Assembly (NCBI GenBank): GCA_000403215.2
Contig: KE159564.1
Coordinates: 157,088 to 221,087 of the forward strand
Direction: 5' to 3'
Length of the DNA: 64,000 nucleotides
Source: Lachnospiraceae bacterium A4
GTDB taxonomy: Bacteria > Bacillota > Clostridia > Lachnospirales > Lachnospiraceae
Shown here: piece by piece, positions 52,185-60,749 of the stretch
Layout: each line of letters opens with the position of its first letter
Numbering within the stretch: the stretch's first letter is position 1
Position numbers and translations under genes: made by a program
Notes under the pieces: generated by a model
Told to the model about the DNA's origin: nothing
The model's input: only the letters and a program-made list of their open reading frames with translations
The model's database searches: none

Positions 52185-52732
52185 AACATAATCTCCTTTT
52201 CGTTTGTTTTTATTCCAAGACACAATCCGAGCCCGATAGGGCATTAGCTACAACAAAAAGGAATAAATAATACATATAAAGTATAAATTATTTATATTTT
52301 ATATGTACATATTCATACAGAAATATTCATAATAAAATAAACTATTTAAACTAATAATAATTTTATTTCATAAAAATAGTTAAAAATAATATTTTATTTT
52401 TATTTAATATTATTAACATGTATCAGGTCATGCATCCATTATCTAATTTTCAATATATATCGTGTAATAAACATATAATATATAGAAAATTACGTAAATA
52501 TTTATGTATATAATAATAACTTTTTAATATTAGCATATATTATTTTTTTTAGTTTTATTTACTATTAGATACATATTATAAATATATTAATAGCATTTTA
52601 CCAACATAATTAAAGCATATTTATATCATATTTATTCTATTTTTATTAATAGGAAAATTACTAATTTGACATTTCATAATCTACCTGTTATAATTGAATG
52701 AATTTACATTTGGAAAGGAGTGGAATCTGAAC
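52185..52732. promoter_or_regulatory. Very AT-rich divergent region, candidate centromere (parC) of the ParR/ParM-like locus
   Basis: About 550 bp, over 80% A+T by eye, between the SSB-like operon and the parR-like gene. No clear iterons or long palindromes could be seen, only short TTATTTAT/TATATATT runs. Type II partition loci keep their centromere immediately upstream of parR/parM, which makes this the place to look. Confidence 0.45.
52666..52694 (+). promoter_or_regulatory. Consensus promoter of the parR/parM-like operon
   Basis: TTGACA (52666-52671), 17 bp, TATAAT (52689-52694): a perfect housekeeping promoter about 40 bp before the chosen ATG. Transcription would start near 52701, which rules out the upstream TTG at 52694 as start codon. 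Confidence 0.85.
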
Positions 52733-53287
52733 ATGACCCGGTATACAATCTGCTTTGACGAGGAACGGGACGCCGATATACTTAGATGGATGGATGCACA
52801 GGTAAATAAGAGCATGTCTTTAAAAGCATTGGTAGAACGCTCAATAGCACAAGAAGGATACAATGATATTTTTCAGCTTGCATGGAAAAAAAATATACAA
52901 AATTCCACACAATTGCCCCATGAACCTATAAAGGCTTCATCTGAATATAATACACAACAGCCAGGACGCAAAAGAGGCCGTCCCCGTAAAAATACATCAA
53001 TACATTCCACGCCTTCCGCTCCATCACTTATCATACCCGAAACAAAAGCTGTGGAACAGTCCAGCATAAATCAACACCAAAATACGGCTCCTCCTTTAAT
53101 GAACGCTCCAGAAACCGTTCCCGCACCTGAACCGTCTGTGGAACAAAACAAGGAATATCTTTCGGATAAGGCACCTGCTATTCAGAAAAACGAATCTACA
53201 AAAGTAGCAAAAGAAAATACAGGGGCTAAAAATGACGGGTATCAGAGACCAGGAAATATAAACATCGATATGTCAAAATTTTGTTGA
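52733..53287 (+). CDS. ParR-like DNA-binding adaptor with AT-hook
   Basis: 184 residues. The N-terminal ~60 (MTRYTICFDEERDADILRWM then SMSLKALVERSIAQEGYNDI) have the ribbon-helix-helix pattern of ParR-type adaptors. A basic GRKRGRPRK follows at about residue 80, a textbook AT-hook suited to the AT-rich DNA upstream. The rest is disordered, rich in Pro, Glu, Asn and Ser, ending in NIDMSKFC, which may contact the filament. ATG at 52733 has AAAGGAG twelve bases upstream. Placed just before the actin-like gene. Confidence 0.72.
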   Translation: MTRYTICFDEERDADILRWMDAQVNKSMSLKALVERSIAQEGYNDIFQLAWKKNIQNSTQLPHEPIKASSEYNTQQPGRKRGRPRKNTSIHSTPSAPSLIIPETKAVEQSSINQHQNTAPPLMNAPETVPAPEPSVEQNKEYLSDKAPAIQKNESTKVAKENTGAKNDGYQRPGNINIDMSKFC

Positions 53288-53316
53288 CATAAATTAAAAA
53301 CAGAGGAGATGTAATT

Positions 53317-54570
53317 ATGAAAAACAAAACAGAAAACATTTTAGCAGGCATGGATATCGGAAACGGGTATCTGAAGGGCACCGCGGTTGTATCAGGCAGC
53401 AAGGACAGTATTGACATTGACTATCAGAGCGTTGCCTCGCTGGCGATCGATCCAGTTTCATTTGGTATCGATCCAGATAACAAGACAGACGTGGAAGAAG
53501 CAGTAAATGATATATTTAACTGCCTAGATGCCTCTTTTAATACCCCTCTTGTCAGTGATCGTTACCGGCATATTTTTGGTCGTCAGGGGATCGTGCATTA
53601 TCCTGAAGGAGTACGCCAGTTTGATGTAACTTTAAACCGAATCGGAAAGGCAAAGGATGAGTTAAGCTCTATCTTATGTCTCGGAACCATTGCCGGTATC
53701 GCCTTAAAAGATTATTACACCAAGAACGGTGAACTTCCATCAGAGGATATAGATGTAACTGCACGGATAGCGCTTGCCCTGCCCATAGATGAATACATAG
53801 AGGAACGGGAAGCATACCCGACAAAATTATACAGCTGTGAACGGCATACCGTGGAAATACATAATTTTAATGTCAGGCAGAATACAATAAACATCAATAT
53901 AAAATTTGAAGATGTAGCTGTATTGGCTGAGGGCAGCGCTGCCCAAATCGCGATTGTTTCCAATGGGGCAGTATTCATTCAGAACCTTCTTAATGAGGCC
54001 AAACAGTTAAATTCCGTCTGGGAACCAATTACCGCAGATGATATCATTGCAGGCGATTCAACAGTAGGCATTGATATCGGTGAAGGTACGGTAAATTATA
54101 CTGTTTTTGCCGACGGCACATTTTCCCCGAAGTTGTCTTACACATTCACGAAAGGCTACGGTTCGATACTTGATAATGCGATTGCTTCAATAAAAAAAGA
54201 AACCGGAGCTAGGAAACATATTTATAAAAACCGCAAAGAGCTGATCAATTTCCTAAGCAAAGACGTAACCGGAACAAAAAAACTCCAGCGTGAAGTTGCT
54301 GATACAAAAATTGCCGAACAAAGGAAGATATTTGCAAACGAGATTGCTGCACACCTATCAGAAGTACTTTCCTCTGTAGGCAGCATAGATGTTATATATG
54401 TTTATGGTGGCGGCGCAAATGCCATGAGAGCAGACCTGTATCAAAATCTAATCCCGATAGTAGCCGCATCAAATCCTCTTGCCCCGATCCTCTATATGGA
54501 GAAGGATTACTGCCGTATACTTAACAGGGATGGACTGTTCTCCTGTGCCCTTGCGCGTTCGGCAGCTTAG
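53317..54570 (+). CDS. parM: ParM/StbA-type actin-like partition ATPase
   Basis: 417 residues of the actin/Hsp70 superfamily. Phosphate 1 ILAGMDIGNGYLKGTAVV, phosphate 2 TVGIDIGEGTVNYTVF, and adenosine motif IDVIYVYGGGANAMRA are all present. Plasmid ParM proteins polymerise with ATP and push plasmid copies apart via ParR. The gene follows the ParR-like gene by 29 bp, with AGAGGAG upstream. It is a diverged subfamily; AlfA- or Alp-like filaments are possible. Confidence 0.85.
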   Translation: MKNKTENILAGMDIGNGYLKGTAVVSGSKDSIDIDYQSVASLAIDPVSFGIDPDNKTDVEEAVNDIFNCLDASFNTPLVSDRYRHIFGRQGIVHYPEGVRQFDVTLNRIGKAKDELSSILCLGTIAGIALKDYYTKNGELPSEDIDVTARIALALPIDEYIEEREAYPTKLYSCERHTVEIHNFNVRQNTININIKFEDVAVLAEGSAAQIAIVSNGAVFIQNLLNEAKQLNSVWEPITADDIIAGDSTVGIDIGEGTVNYTVFADGTFSPKLSYTFTKGYGSILDNAIASIKKETGARKHIYKNRKELINFLSKDVTGTKKLQREVADTKIAEQRKIFANEIAAHLSEVLSSVGSIDVIYVYGGGANAMRADLYQNLIPIVAASNPLAPILYMEKDYCRILNRDGLFSCALARSAA

Positions 54571-54610
54571 TTATCAACCACATAATCCTAAAAGATCATA
54601 TAATAAAAAT

Positions 54611-54657
54611 AGGGAAAATATCCTGCTGGAATTATACTCCGGCAGGATATTCTCCCT
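54611..54657. terminator. Bidirectional terminator between parM and the SLOG gene
   Basis: AGGGAAAATATCCTGC and GCAGGATATTCTCCCT pair with one mismatch. It stands between convergent genes and can serve both. Confidence 0.8.
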
Positions 54658-54667
54658 ATCTATCTGG

Positions 54668-55231
54668 TCATGAAGCAAATCTCATTAGAACAATTTCAAG
54701 AAATGTTTTTTCGGCATAACGCAGACATTCTGCAGTACCTCCATTATCATTATGAAAATCCGCTCCCTCATAAACGCCGATTATTTTGTCAGAGGAATTA
54801 CACATTGCATGATTTCTCTTCATCAGGGCATCTACAACCTTAAATGACTGTTCTTTCTTATACAGATAGACAACACCATCCGCTTTTTCAAGCATGCTTC
54901 TATATTCCTGACGCGAAAACATTCCTTCCCTGCTCCAACGTAATTCCTGCCCTTCATATGGGACATACACGATATTCTGGACTGGATAGCCTGCTTTTTT
55001 CAATCCTTCAACAGCCCAGAACGCAAGCTGGTCAGTTCCCTGTGCACCTCCTGTAATAAAACGAGTATACCCCTGTTCAATAAACGGTATGAGCATTTCC
55101 TTTAATTTTTTCACAAACATGCTATATGGTATCCTGTTCGTATATCCAACAAGCCTGTTCGGCCTGTGTCCTGTGAAGCAGATTGTTTTACGGTCATCAT
55201 TAATAACGCTGCTGATGTCAATTATATTCAT
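54668..55231 (-). CDS. SLOG-family protein (YpsA/DUF1273-like)
   Basis: 187 residues. TICFTGHRPNRLVGY and YTRFITGGAQGTDQLAFWAV are the nucleotide-binding signatures of the SLOG/YpsA family; VYVPYEGQELRW and ADGVVYLYKKEQSFKVVDAL follow. SLOG proteins bind nucleotide ligands such as NAD or ADP-ribose derivatives, and some take part in phage defence or stress signalling. GGAGG lies eight bases before the ATG at 55231. No effector gene adjoins it, so the role is open. Confidence 0.82.
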   Translation of the reverse strand: MNIIDISSVINDDRKTICFTGHRPNRLVGYTNRIPYSMFVKKLKEMLIPFIEQGYTRFITGGAQGTDQLAFWAVEGLKKAGYPVQNIVYVPYEGQELRWSREGMFSRQEYRSMLEKADGVVYLYKKEQSFKVVDALMKRNHAMCNSSDKIIGVYEGADFHNDNGGTAECLRYAEKTFLEIVLMRFAS

Positions 55232-55331
55232 CCGATATTCCTCCATACAATTTTTTCAGGATGTCATCCATTTCTTAAAATTTAAAACGGAAGTACTCTC
55301 AATATGCTTTTCTTTATATCTCTATCTTTTT

Positions 55332-55649
55332 TTAATCATAATAAGGGACGATCAGATATCTGCCTGCCATGATCCTGTCCCCACTAAGACCGTTTGTATA
55401 CTTTATTTCCTCGATAAGTGCCCTAGTGGTATAATTTCCAGTCTTATGATCTTCTGCAATACTCCATAATGTATCTCCCTGCATGATCTCCACTGATACA
55501 AACTTTTTCACATCACCCATGTATTCTGACGTAGACGGGACTGTCTGCTGTATCTCTGGTATTGCTTTTCTTAATCTAGTTATCAGCGTCAGCGCCAATA
55601 CACATACTACTGTTAGAAAGTATCTTATACATTTTATCTTCCTTTTCAT
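55332..55649 (-). CDS. Small membrane-anchored LysM protein
   Basis: 105 residues: a basic start, one TM segment (CIRYFLTVVCVLALTLIT), a linker and a C-terminal LysM domain (VEIMQGDTLWSIAEDHKTGN, IKYTNGLSGDRIMAGRYLIV). This resembles the YneA-type layout of cell-division inhibitors in Firmicutes, though the evidence is only the domain order. The ATG at 55649 has AGAAGG nine bases upstream; the longer frame begins with TTG. Confidence 0.82.
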   Translation of the reverse strand: MKRKIKCIRYFLTVVCVLALTLITRLRKAIPEIQQTVPSTSEYMGDVKKFVSVEIMQGDTLWSIAEDHKTGNYTTRALIEEIKYTNGLSGDRIMAGRYLIVPYYD

Positions 55650-55682
55650 TTCTAATACCTTCTTCAATCTATCCCCCTTATT

Positions 55683-56276
55683 TTACTGATACGGATTCTG
55701 AAATTCATAAACACAGACATATTCTTCATTCAGACGTTCTCTTAATTCTGCCACGGTCTTGACATTGATATCACCATATTTTCCAAACCAATCTATTAGT
55801 TCCTCATCTGAGTCAAAGTAGAAATCTGTCTCTTCACCTGCATTATTAAAAAGATTATCCAGTGAATGATTTTCCGGTCTTTTAGTAAGATAAACTTTAT
55901 ATTCAGTTGTCAGATATCTTTTATCCATATCTGTATTGTAATAAATCGAAAAACCCGGTTCTTCAGCCTGTAGCACAAATCCTATCCCAAAACTATTTGC
56001 AAGTCTTGAATACGCTTCATAAGGTGGGCTCCATGCAGAAATACACTCTAGTGTAACATTCCCTTCTTCCAGATCACTGTAAACCACACTGCTCCGAAGT
56101 GATAAGTCACTAACAGGTATACCTGTTTCCTCAAATATTCGGCTAAGACTTCCCCCATCAACATACTTTTTTGTTTCATAACAACACTTAACAACTTCCC
56201 TAAATTTAATAAGACCTTTTTCTTGGTCTTCTGATACAGCATAGAATACTACTATATCCATACATTCATTTGCCAT
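55683..56276 (-). CDS. Api92-like / DUF1281-type protein
   Basis: 197 residues. GNVTLECISAWSPPYEAYSR LANSFGIGFVLQAEEPGFSI YYN matches the ferredoxin-like domain of Api92/YubB-like plasmid proteins (the WSPP ... ls ... f ... y.e pattern). The C-terminal ~60 residues are acidic. GGAGG precedes the ATG at 56276. Function unknown; such genes are common on conjugative plasmids. A CCACTG/CAGTG hairpin at about 56308-56330 upstream may end the PAPS-reductase-like transcript. Confidence 0.65.
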   Translation of the reverse strand: MANECMDIVVFYAVSEDQEKGLIKFREVVKCCYETKKYVDGGSLSRIFEETGIPVSDLSLRSSVVYSDLEEGNVTLECISAWSPPYEAYSRLANSFGIGFVLQAEEPGFSIYYNTDMDKRYLTTEYKVYLTKRPENHSLDNLFNNAGEETDFYFDSDEELIDWFGKYGDINVKTVAELRERLNEEYVCVYEFQNPYQ

Positions 56277-56357
56277 ATAACCATTCCTCCTGTAAACTAA
56301 AATAAGCCACTGCAGCATTTCAGTGACTTTCTTAAAAATATCTTTCTATAAATTAAT

Positions 56358-57677
56358 TTAACAAGGTCCTCCTTCTGAACCATGGAACGCCCCTGCCGGA
56401 TACTGCCAATCATCCACATAAAAATCTTCCGCTGAAAACATACCCGTCTGAATGGAATGAACTGCCGCCCTGTCCTGCCAGTATACGCAGGATCTGGCAT
56501 TTCCCACAAAATCATCCAAGCACTTTTTATTATCCAGCGTAAAACCAAGTATCGTTTCATCCTGTCTAAGCTTCTCATATTCCTGCGGATATATTTCCTT
56601 GATTCCTGCAAATAACGAAGGTGTGGAAAAAATACACATGGCACAACTGCATCTGTTCCAACCGATCCGATAACAGGGATGTGGATTTACCCTATGGCGT
56701 TTAAGAATCTCCCATACATCTTTTTCCGAATAATCTATAACAGCCCTCCATTGATGGACTGTTCTATAAGAACGTTTTTCTGCATTTGTCCGGTGGATTT
56801 CTATTTCATTGTATTTTGATCTCCCGACCGACTCACCACGTCTTTCTCCTGAAACGATAAGTATTTTTTTATTTACTCTCGTTTTCTCCAGACTGCTAGT
56901 AACACTATCCTGAACTGACGCTTTCAAATTTCCAGAACACCAACGTCCCTGATGTGTCCCTCCTTTTGCCGGGAATTTCAGACGCTTTCCTCCCAGTTTC
57001 TCCAGTTCACCAAGCCTGTCCAGATTACTTACCACCGTATCTGCAACACAGATCTTCAGGTATGCCGAACACCACCGTTTCGATAAATCAGATGACTTTG
57101 CCGGAAACTTCATTCTGAACCCATATTTCCTTAATAGGTTTTCCATGTCATCTGTGGCCTGTTCTTTCAACCGCAAACATTTTTTATAATTTGAAGACAG
57201 CTGACACTGTTTTACCTCCTGAGTTTCTGGTTCGATCCATTCAATTGGTTCTGATGCTCCAATTCTGTATAATTCACCAAAAAAACCATTTACCCGATAT
57301 GAAATACGGAGCGTCACTCCCTCAGCTTCTGACATGGCCTTTACATAGTTTTGTGTACATCGCCAATCCATATGTCTTGATGGATGACCGCCGTCAATAT
57401 CATGGTGCCAAAGTTCGATTTTTTCTTTCGGTACGCCAAGTTCAAGCAGTTTATAATAGCAGGCCACTGAATCTTTTCCTCCAGATAAAAGCACTACTAT
57501 AAGATCATATTCTTCCAGTGGCAACAACTGTGACAAATATATTTTTTTAAAATGTTCACTATCTCTTTTTCCTTCTGTTCTTGGCTTAACGCAAATACCT
57601 TTCCCATATATTAACTGGTCAGGATGCCCCAAAATTATAGGTGTTTCTTTTGTGCAGTCAATATCCCTTATAAACAT
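56358..57677 (-). CDS. PAPS-reductase/DndC-like PP-loop ATPase with internal duplication
   Basis: 439 residues. LIVVLLSGGKDSVACYYKLL is the PP-loop SGGKDS motif; IELWHHDIDGGHPSRHMDW and the C-terminal CYRIGWNRCSCAMCIFSTP (several Cys, possibly Fe-S) fit the PAPS reductase/DndC group. A module KFPAK-x-(D/T)-x-(K/G)RWCS-x2-LK-x2-V-x-D-x-V-x-S-x-L occurs twice in a row (about residues 190-270), where relatives have one. Possible chemistry is adenylation and sulfur transfer, for example on DNA or tRNA. No dndDE-like partners lie next to it, so DNA phosphorothioation is not claimed. Confidence 0.8.
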   Translation of the reverse strand: MFIRDIDCTKETPIILGHPDQLIYGKGICVKPRTEGKRDSEHFKKIYLSQLLPLEEYDLIVVLLSGGKDSVACYYKLLELGVPKEKIELWHHDIDGGHPSRHMDWRCTQNYVKAMSEAEGVTLRISYRVNGFFGELYRIGASEPIEWIEPETQEVKQCQLSSNYKKCLRLKEQATDDMENLLRKYGFRMKFPAKSSDLSKRWCSAYLKICVADTVVSNLDRLGELEKLGGKRLKFPAKGGTHQGRWCSGNLKASVQDSVTSSLEKTRVNKKILIVSGERRGESVGRSKYNEIEIHRTNAEKRSYRTVHQWRAVIDYSEKDVWEILKRHRVNPHPCYRIGWNRCSCAMCIFSTPSLFAGIKEIYPQEYEKLRQDETILGFTLDNKKCLDDFVGNARSCVYWQDRAAVHSIQTGMFSAEDFYVDDWQYPAGAFHGSEGGPC

Positions 57678-57814
57678 TTTTCACCTCATTTCTTTTACTA
57701 TAATGTCAAGCTTCTTGCCGTATCGGCATAGCCGATAAAATAATTTTTTATTATCTGTCACCCTCCAACGATTTCGCACAACAGATCTTGTTTTATACCC
57801 CATTTAAGAATTTA

Positions 57815-57837
57815 TAGTGTCTCTATTAGAGACACTA
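57815..57837. promoter_or_regulatory. Candidate parS palindrome, copy 1
   Basis: TAGTGTCTCTA-T-TAGAGACACTA is a perfect 11+1+11 palindrome. The same sequence with longer arms occurs upstream of parA at 58651. Confidence 0.7.
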
Positions 57838-57929
57838 AGACTTTCAGAAAAGACAGCATGGGCTAAATTTTTTAATATAATAAAACCAAAGGTGATATAC
57901 ATGTTGAAAAAAGAAATATTTTGGTAATA

Positions 57930-58560
57930 GTAAGGGCAGAAGGACTTGTTCTCCATGACCATCTGCTATACAAAATTGACAATACTGTGGATTTTACGCA
58001 TATATACGTTTTTGTGGAAGATATCTATTGTATAGATAACGGATGCCCCAGTGAGGGGCAATAATCCTGTTTAATATGCTTTTCATCCAACATCTTTACG
58101 GCATCCCTTTTTGCGGCGTACCGTGGAGGAAATCCGCACGAATGTTGCTTATCAATTGTTTCTGGGATATCTTTTAAATCAACGCATCCCCATTTCGCCA
58201 CAGTCAGCTATAACTTCCGGTACTTTTCACAGAGGACACCATTGAAAAGATTTTTACATGGATTCTCCTAGAAGCACAGAAAAGCGGTTTTAATTCCATG
58301 AAGTCATGTTTATGTACCGAACACATATCAAGGCAAATGCTAATATCAACAGGAGAATAAAAAGGCGGTACCAGTAGTCACCAAACCCTATGAAGAAAAG
58401 CTTATGAATTAATGAATACAAGTAGGCACATGGGAAATAACCGTTTATCTGGGAAATTGGAGGAAAAGCGCCGTACCGCGGGATGATAAGGATAAGCATG
58501 TGGGTAAATTTTATATTTACTACCATGAACCTGAAAAAGCTTGCAATGTGGAGGTGAAAA
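57930..58560 (+). pseudogene. IS1182-family transposase remnant
   Basis: Broken frames read GLVLHDHLLYKIDNTVDFTH, VFVEDIYCIDNGCPS, then NMLFIQHLYGI-like, EEIRTNVAYQLFLGYLLNQR, and later THIKANANIN. This is the N-terminal third of an IS1182 transposase (the LxxxDHLLRKID and FTHIKANAN signatures). At least four frameshifts or stops are needed, so it is decayed. It fills most of the 1.1-kb gap 57678-58816, between the two parS-like palindromes. Confidence 0.7.
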
Positions 58561-58650
58561 GACTTCCATTACAAGCATGATAATAATATAAATATCTTTA
58601 CACTGAAAAAAATTTCTATTTTGTGGTAGTTCATTAAGGGTTCTTTGACA

Positions 58651-58681
58651 TTTATAGTGTCTCTAATAGAGACACTATAAA
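58651..58681. promoter_or_regulatory. Candidate parS palindrome, copy 2
   Basis: TTTATAGTGTCTCTA, one central base, then TAGAGACACTATAAA: a perfect 15+1+15 palindrome 60 bp before the parAB promoter. The shared inner 23 bp with copy 1 suggests a single binding protein, most likely ParB. Confidence 0.75.
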
Positions 58682-58742
58682 TTCTTTTTTTCAACTCTTT
58701 ATCATTTTAGAGTAGAAATTAAAAGAAATAATAGAACAGTTA

Positions 58743-58771
58743 TTGTATGTAAATTCAAAATATACTATAAT
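58743..58771 (+). promoter_or_regulatory. parAB promoter
   Basis: TTGTAT (58743-58748), 17 bp, TATAAT (58766-58771), followed by AAAAGGAG before the parA start. Confidence 0.7.
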
Positions 58772-58816
58772 TATAAAAAGTAATATTTTAAAAAGCTAAA
58801 AGGAGCAAGAAGTACT

Positions 58817-59617
58817 ATGATAAGAGTAATATCAATTGCAAATCAAAAAGGAGGAATTGGAAAATCATCCTCTGTAATAGAAATTGCATCCGTACTTTCT
58901 ATTGAATATAATAAAAAAGTTTTAGTTATTGACTTAGACCAACAACGTAATCTTTCAAAATATATAGGTGCAAATATTGAAAAAGACCCGAAAGGTCATA
59001 ATCTTATTCCATCCATTTATGATGTATTAACTTCCGATGCTTTTATCACAGATGCCATTCAACATTTGCCCCACTTCGATGCAATTAGTGCATCTGAACA
59101 ACTTTCAAAAGCTGATCGCACCTTTATGGATTCAGATGATATGTATTTATTAGCAGATATTATAGATAGCATTAAACAACTATACGACTATATTATTATA
59201 GATAACGGTCCATCAAGAAATATATTACTAACAATGTCTTACGTTGCCTCTGATGAAATCATTATACCATCAGAATGTGACGAAGGTTCCATAGACGGTA
59301 TAATTGCAATTTATTCTGATTTAAAAAAACTACGGGAAAGCCGAAACAAACTATCCCATGCAATTGTAAAAGGTCTTATTCTTACTAGATATGAAAAAAC
59401 TTCTATACATTCAATTGCTTTAGAAGAAGATTTAACAGAAATTGCCAATATAATACAGCAGGATATTGGATATCGACCATTTGTTCTTCCAGTGCGGAAA
59501 TCTATTAAAATGTCTGAATGTAAAGGATTTAAGCAGTCTTTACAGGAATATGACAAGAACGGAAATGCAGCAAAAGATTACAGGAAAATTGTCAAAACAT
59601 TGATCAAGGAGGCGTAA
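58817..59617 (+). CDS. parA: ParA partition ATPase
   Basis: 266 residues. Deviant Walker A ANQKGGIGKSSSVIEIA, VLVIDLDQQRNLSKYIG (Walker A'), and YIIIDNGPSRNILL (Walker B, with Asn-Gly where Asp-Cys/Ala is common). No N-terminal DNA-binding domain, so type Ib/Soj-like in size. It forms a DNA-dependent ATPase gradient with ParB to segregate the plasmid. The gene ends four bases before parB. Confidence 0.95.
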   Translation: MIRVISIANQKGGIGKSSSVIEIASVLSIEYNKKVLVIDLDQQRNLSKYIGANIEKDPKGHNLIPSIYDVLTSDAFITDAIQHLPHFDAISASEQLSKADRTFMDSDDMYLLADIIDSIKQLYDYIIIDNGPSRNILLTMSYVASDEIIIPSECDEGSIDGIIAIYSDLKKLRESRNKLSHAIVKGLILTRYEKTSIHSIALEEDLTEIANIIQQDIGYRPFVLPVRKSIKMSECKGFKQSLQEYDKNGNAAKDYRKIVKTLIKEA

Positions 59618-59620
59618 CAT

Positions 59621-60634
59621 ATGGCATCAAACAGAGACAAACTAAGAGCAAAAAGAGCCGAGTTAAATCTCCAGAGGCTTGAAATAAGTGATAATACATT
59701 ACAGGCTGATAATTTTGTAGATTCAGAAATTAAGAAATTTGAAAACACAAGTAAACAGGAACAAAATAATGAGAATGACATAATATACAGAACAAAAAAT
59801 TATGAACAATTTCATGATTTTCCCAATGAAAAACTAAAACTTCCTTTGCTTACAGGCGAGAAAAGAGAACTTCTAAGATCCAGTATTAAACAAATTGGTG
59901 TGCAAACTCCCGCAAAAGTGATTAGGGTATCTGATTTTACATTGCCGCTTTATAATGATTATAAGCCAGAAGATTTTATTATTCTTGGCGGTCATAACCG
60001 ATTGGAGATATGTAAAGAATTAAACTTAGAATATCCATACATTATACTACATGATTTAAACCAAGCCACAATTAACAAAATAGTAGCAGAGGATCATCTT
60101 TTAAACAGGCAGTTAAATGATATGAGTCCTTCCGAAAAAGTACATTTGTTTAAGGCATTAAATGAAGATACACGGACTTTCTCCGAAAAATTTAAAGAGC
60201 AGAAAGAGTCAAGAGCTGTCATATATCGACTATTACAGCTTCAAAAGCTCTGTGATGGATTTGTTTCCTGGGTTGATGGAAAAGATGGACATAAATTACC
60301 TATTTATGCTGCCACATCTATTTCATCATTAGATGAAGATGAACAGAATAATTTAATTTCATATTTATCTGAGAATAAAATAAAAGCGATAACTATAAAA
60401 CAAGCGGATGCATTAAAAAATATAAAACAAACTGTTAAGCCTAAAGGAAATAAACTTTCAATAAATGATTTTGACAGTGTTTTTAAAGTTGATCGAAAAA
60501 GAACATCAAAAATTTTAAAAGGTAAATCTAATTTAAGTGAGGATATACTAAATTTAATACCTGAAAAAGAAAGAAATAATGCAGAGGATATTATTAAACA
60601 AGCCTTAAAAATATATTATAAAGCTAATAATTAA
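59621..60634 (+). CDS. parB: ParB-type centromere-binding protein
   Basis: 337 residues. After a ~60-residue arm come LKLPLLTGEKRELLRSSIKQ IGVQTP, EDFIILGGHNRLEICKELN (the GxHR-like box II as GGHNR) and EDHLLNRQLNDMSPSEKVHL, the ParB/Srx core and start of the HTH. The C-terminal part has another possible helix-turn-helix (KVDRKRTSKILKGKSNLSED). It should bind the TAGTGTCTC palindromes. AAGGAGG lies upstream of the ATG. A strong terminator follows. Confidence 0.9.
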   Translation: MASNRDKLRAKRAELNLQRLEISDNTLQADNFVDSEIKKFENTSKQEQNNENDIIYRTKNYEQFHDFPNEKLKLPLLTGEKRELLRSSIKQIGVQTPAKVIRVSDFTLPLYNDYKPEDFIILGGHNRLEICKELNLEYPYIILHDLNQATINKIVAEDHLLNRQLNDMSPSEKVHLFKALNEDTRTFSEKFKEQKESRAVIYRLLQLQKLCDGFVSWVDGKDGHKLPIYAATSISSLDEDEQNNLISYLSENKIKAITIKQADALKNIKQTVKPKGNKLSINDFDSVFKVDRKRTSKILKGKSNLSEDILNLIPEKERNNAEDIIKQALKIYYKANN

Positions 60635-60690
60635 TGTGATTTACAACTAATTATTTATTATTAATTTATTAATAACATATTTATTTTTTT

Positions 60691-60749
60691 ATTTACTCAT
60701 ATAAAAAGCCTGTTTTATCAATGAAAACAGGCTTTTTATATGAGTAAAT
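60691..60749. terminator. 26-bp perfect inverted repeat: parB terminator carrying an iteron
   Basis: Arms at 60691-60716 and 60724-60749 are perfectly complementary around a 7-base loop; the inner part (AAAAAGCCTGTTTT) is a typical terminator. The outer right arm is the start of the first iteron (TATGAGTAAAT), so the left arm holds an inverted iteron half. Confidence 0.85.

Noticed and set aside
56358-57677. DNA phosphorothioation (DndC) assignment
   Set aside because: The PP-loop fits, but no DndB, DndD or DndE-like genes adjoin, and the duplicated module is not a DndC feature I can confirm.
58290-58526. 78-residue minus-strand ORF near the parS palindrome
   Set aside because: It is antisense to the IS1182 remnant and has no ribosome site.
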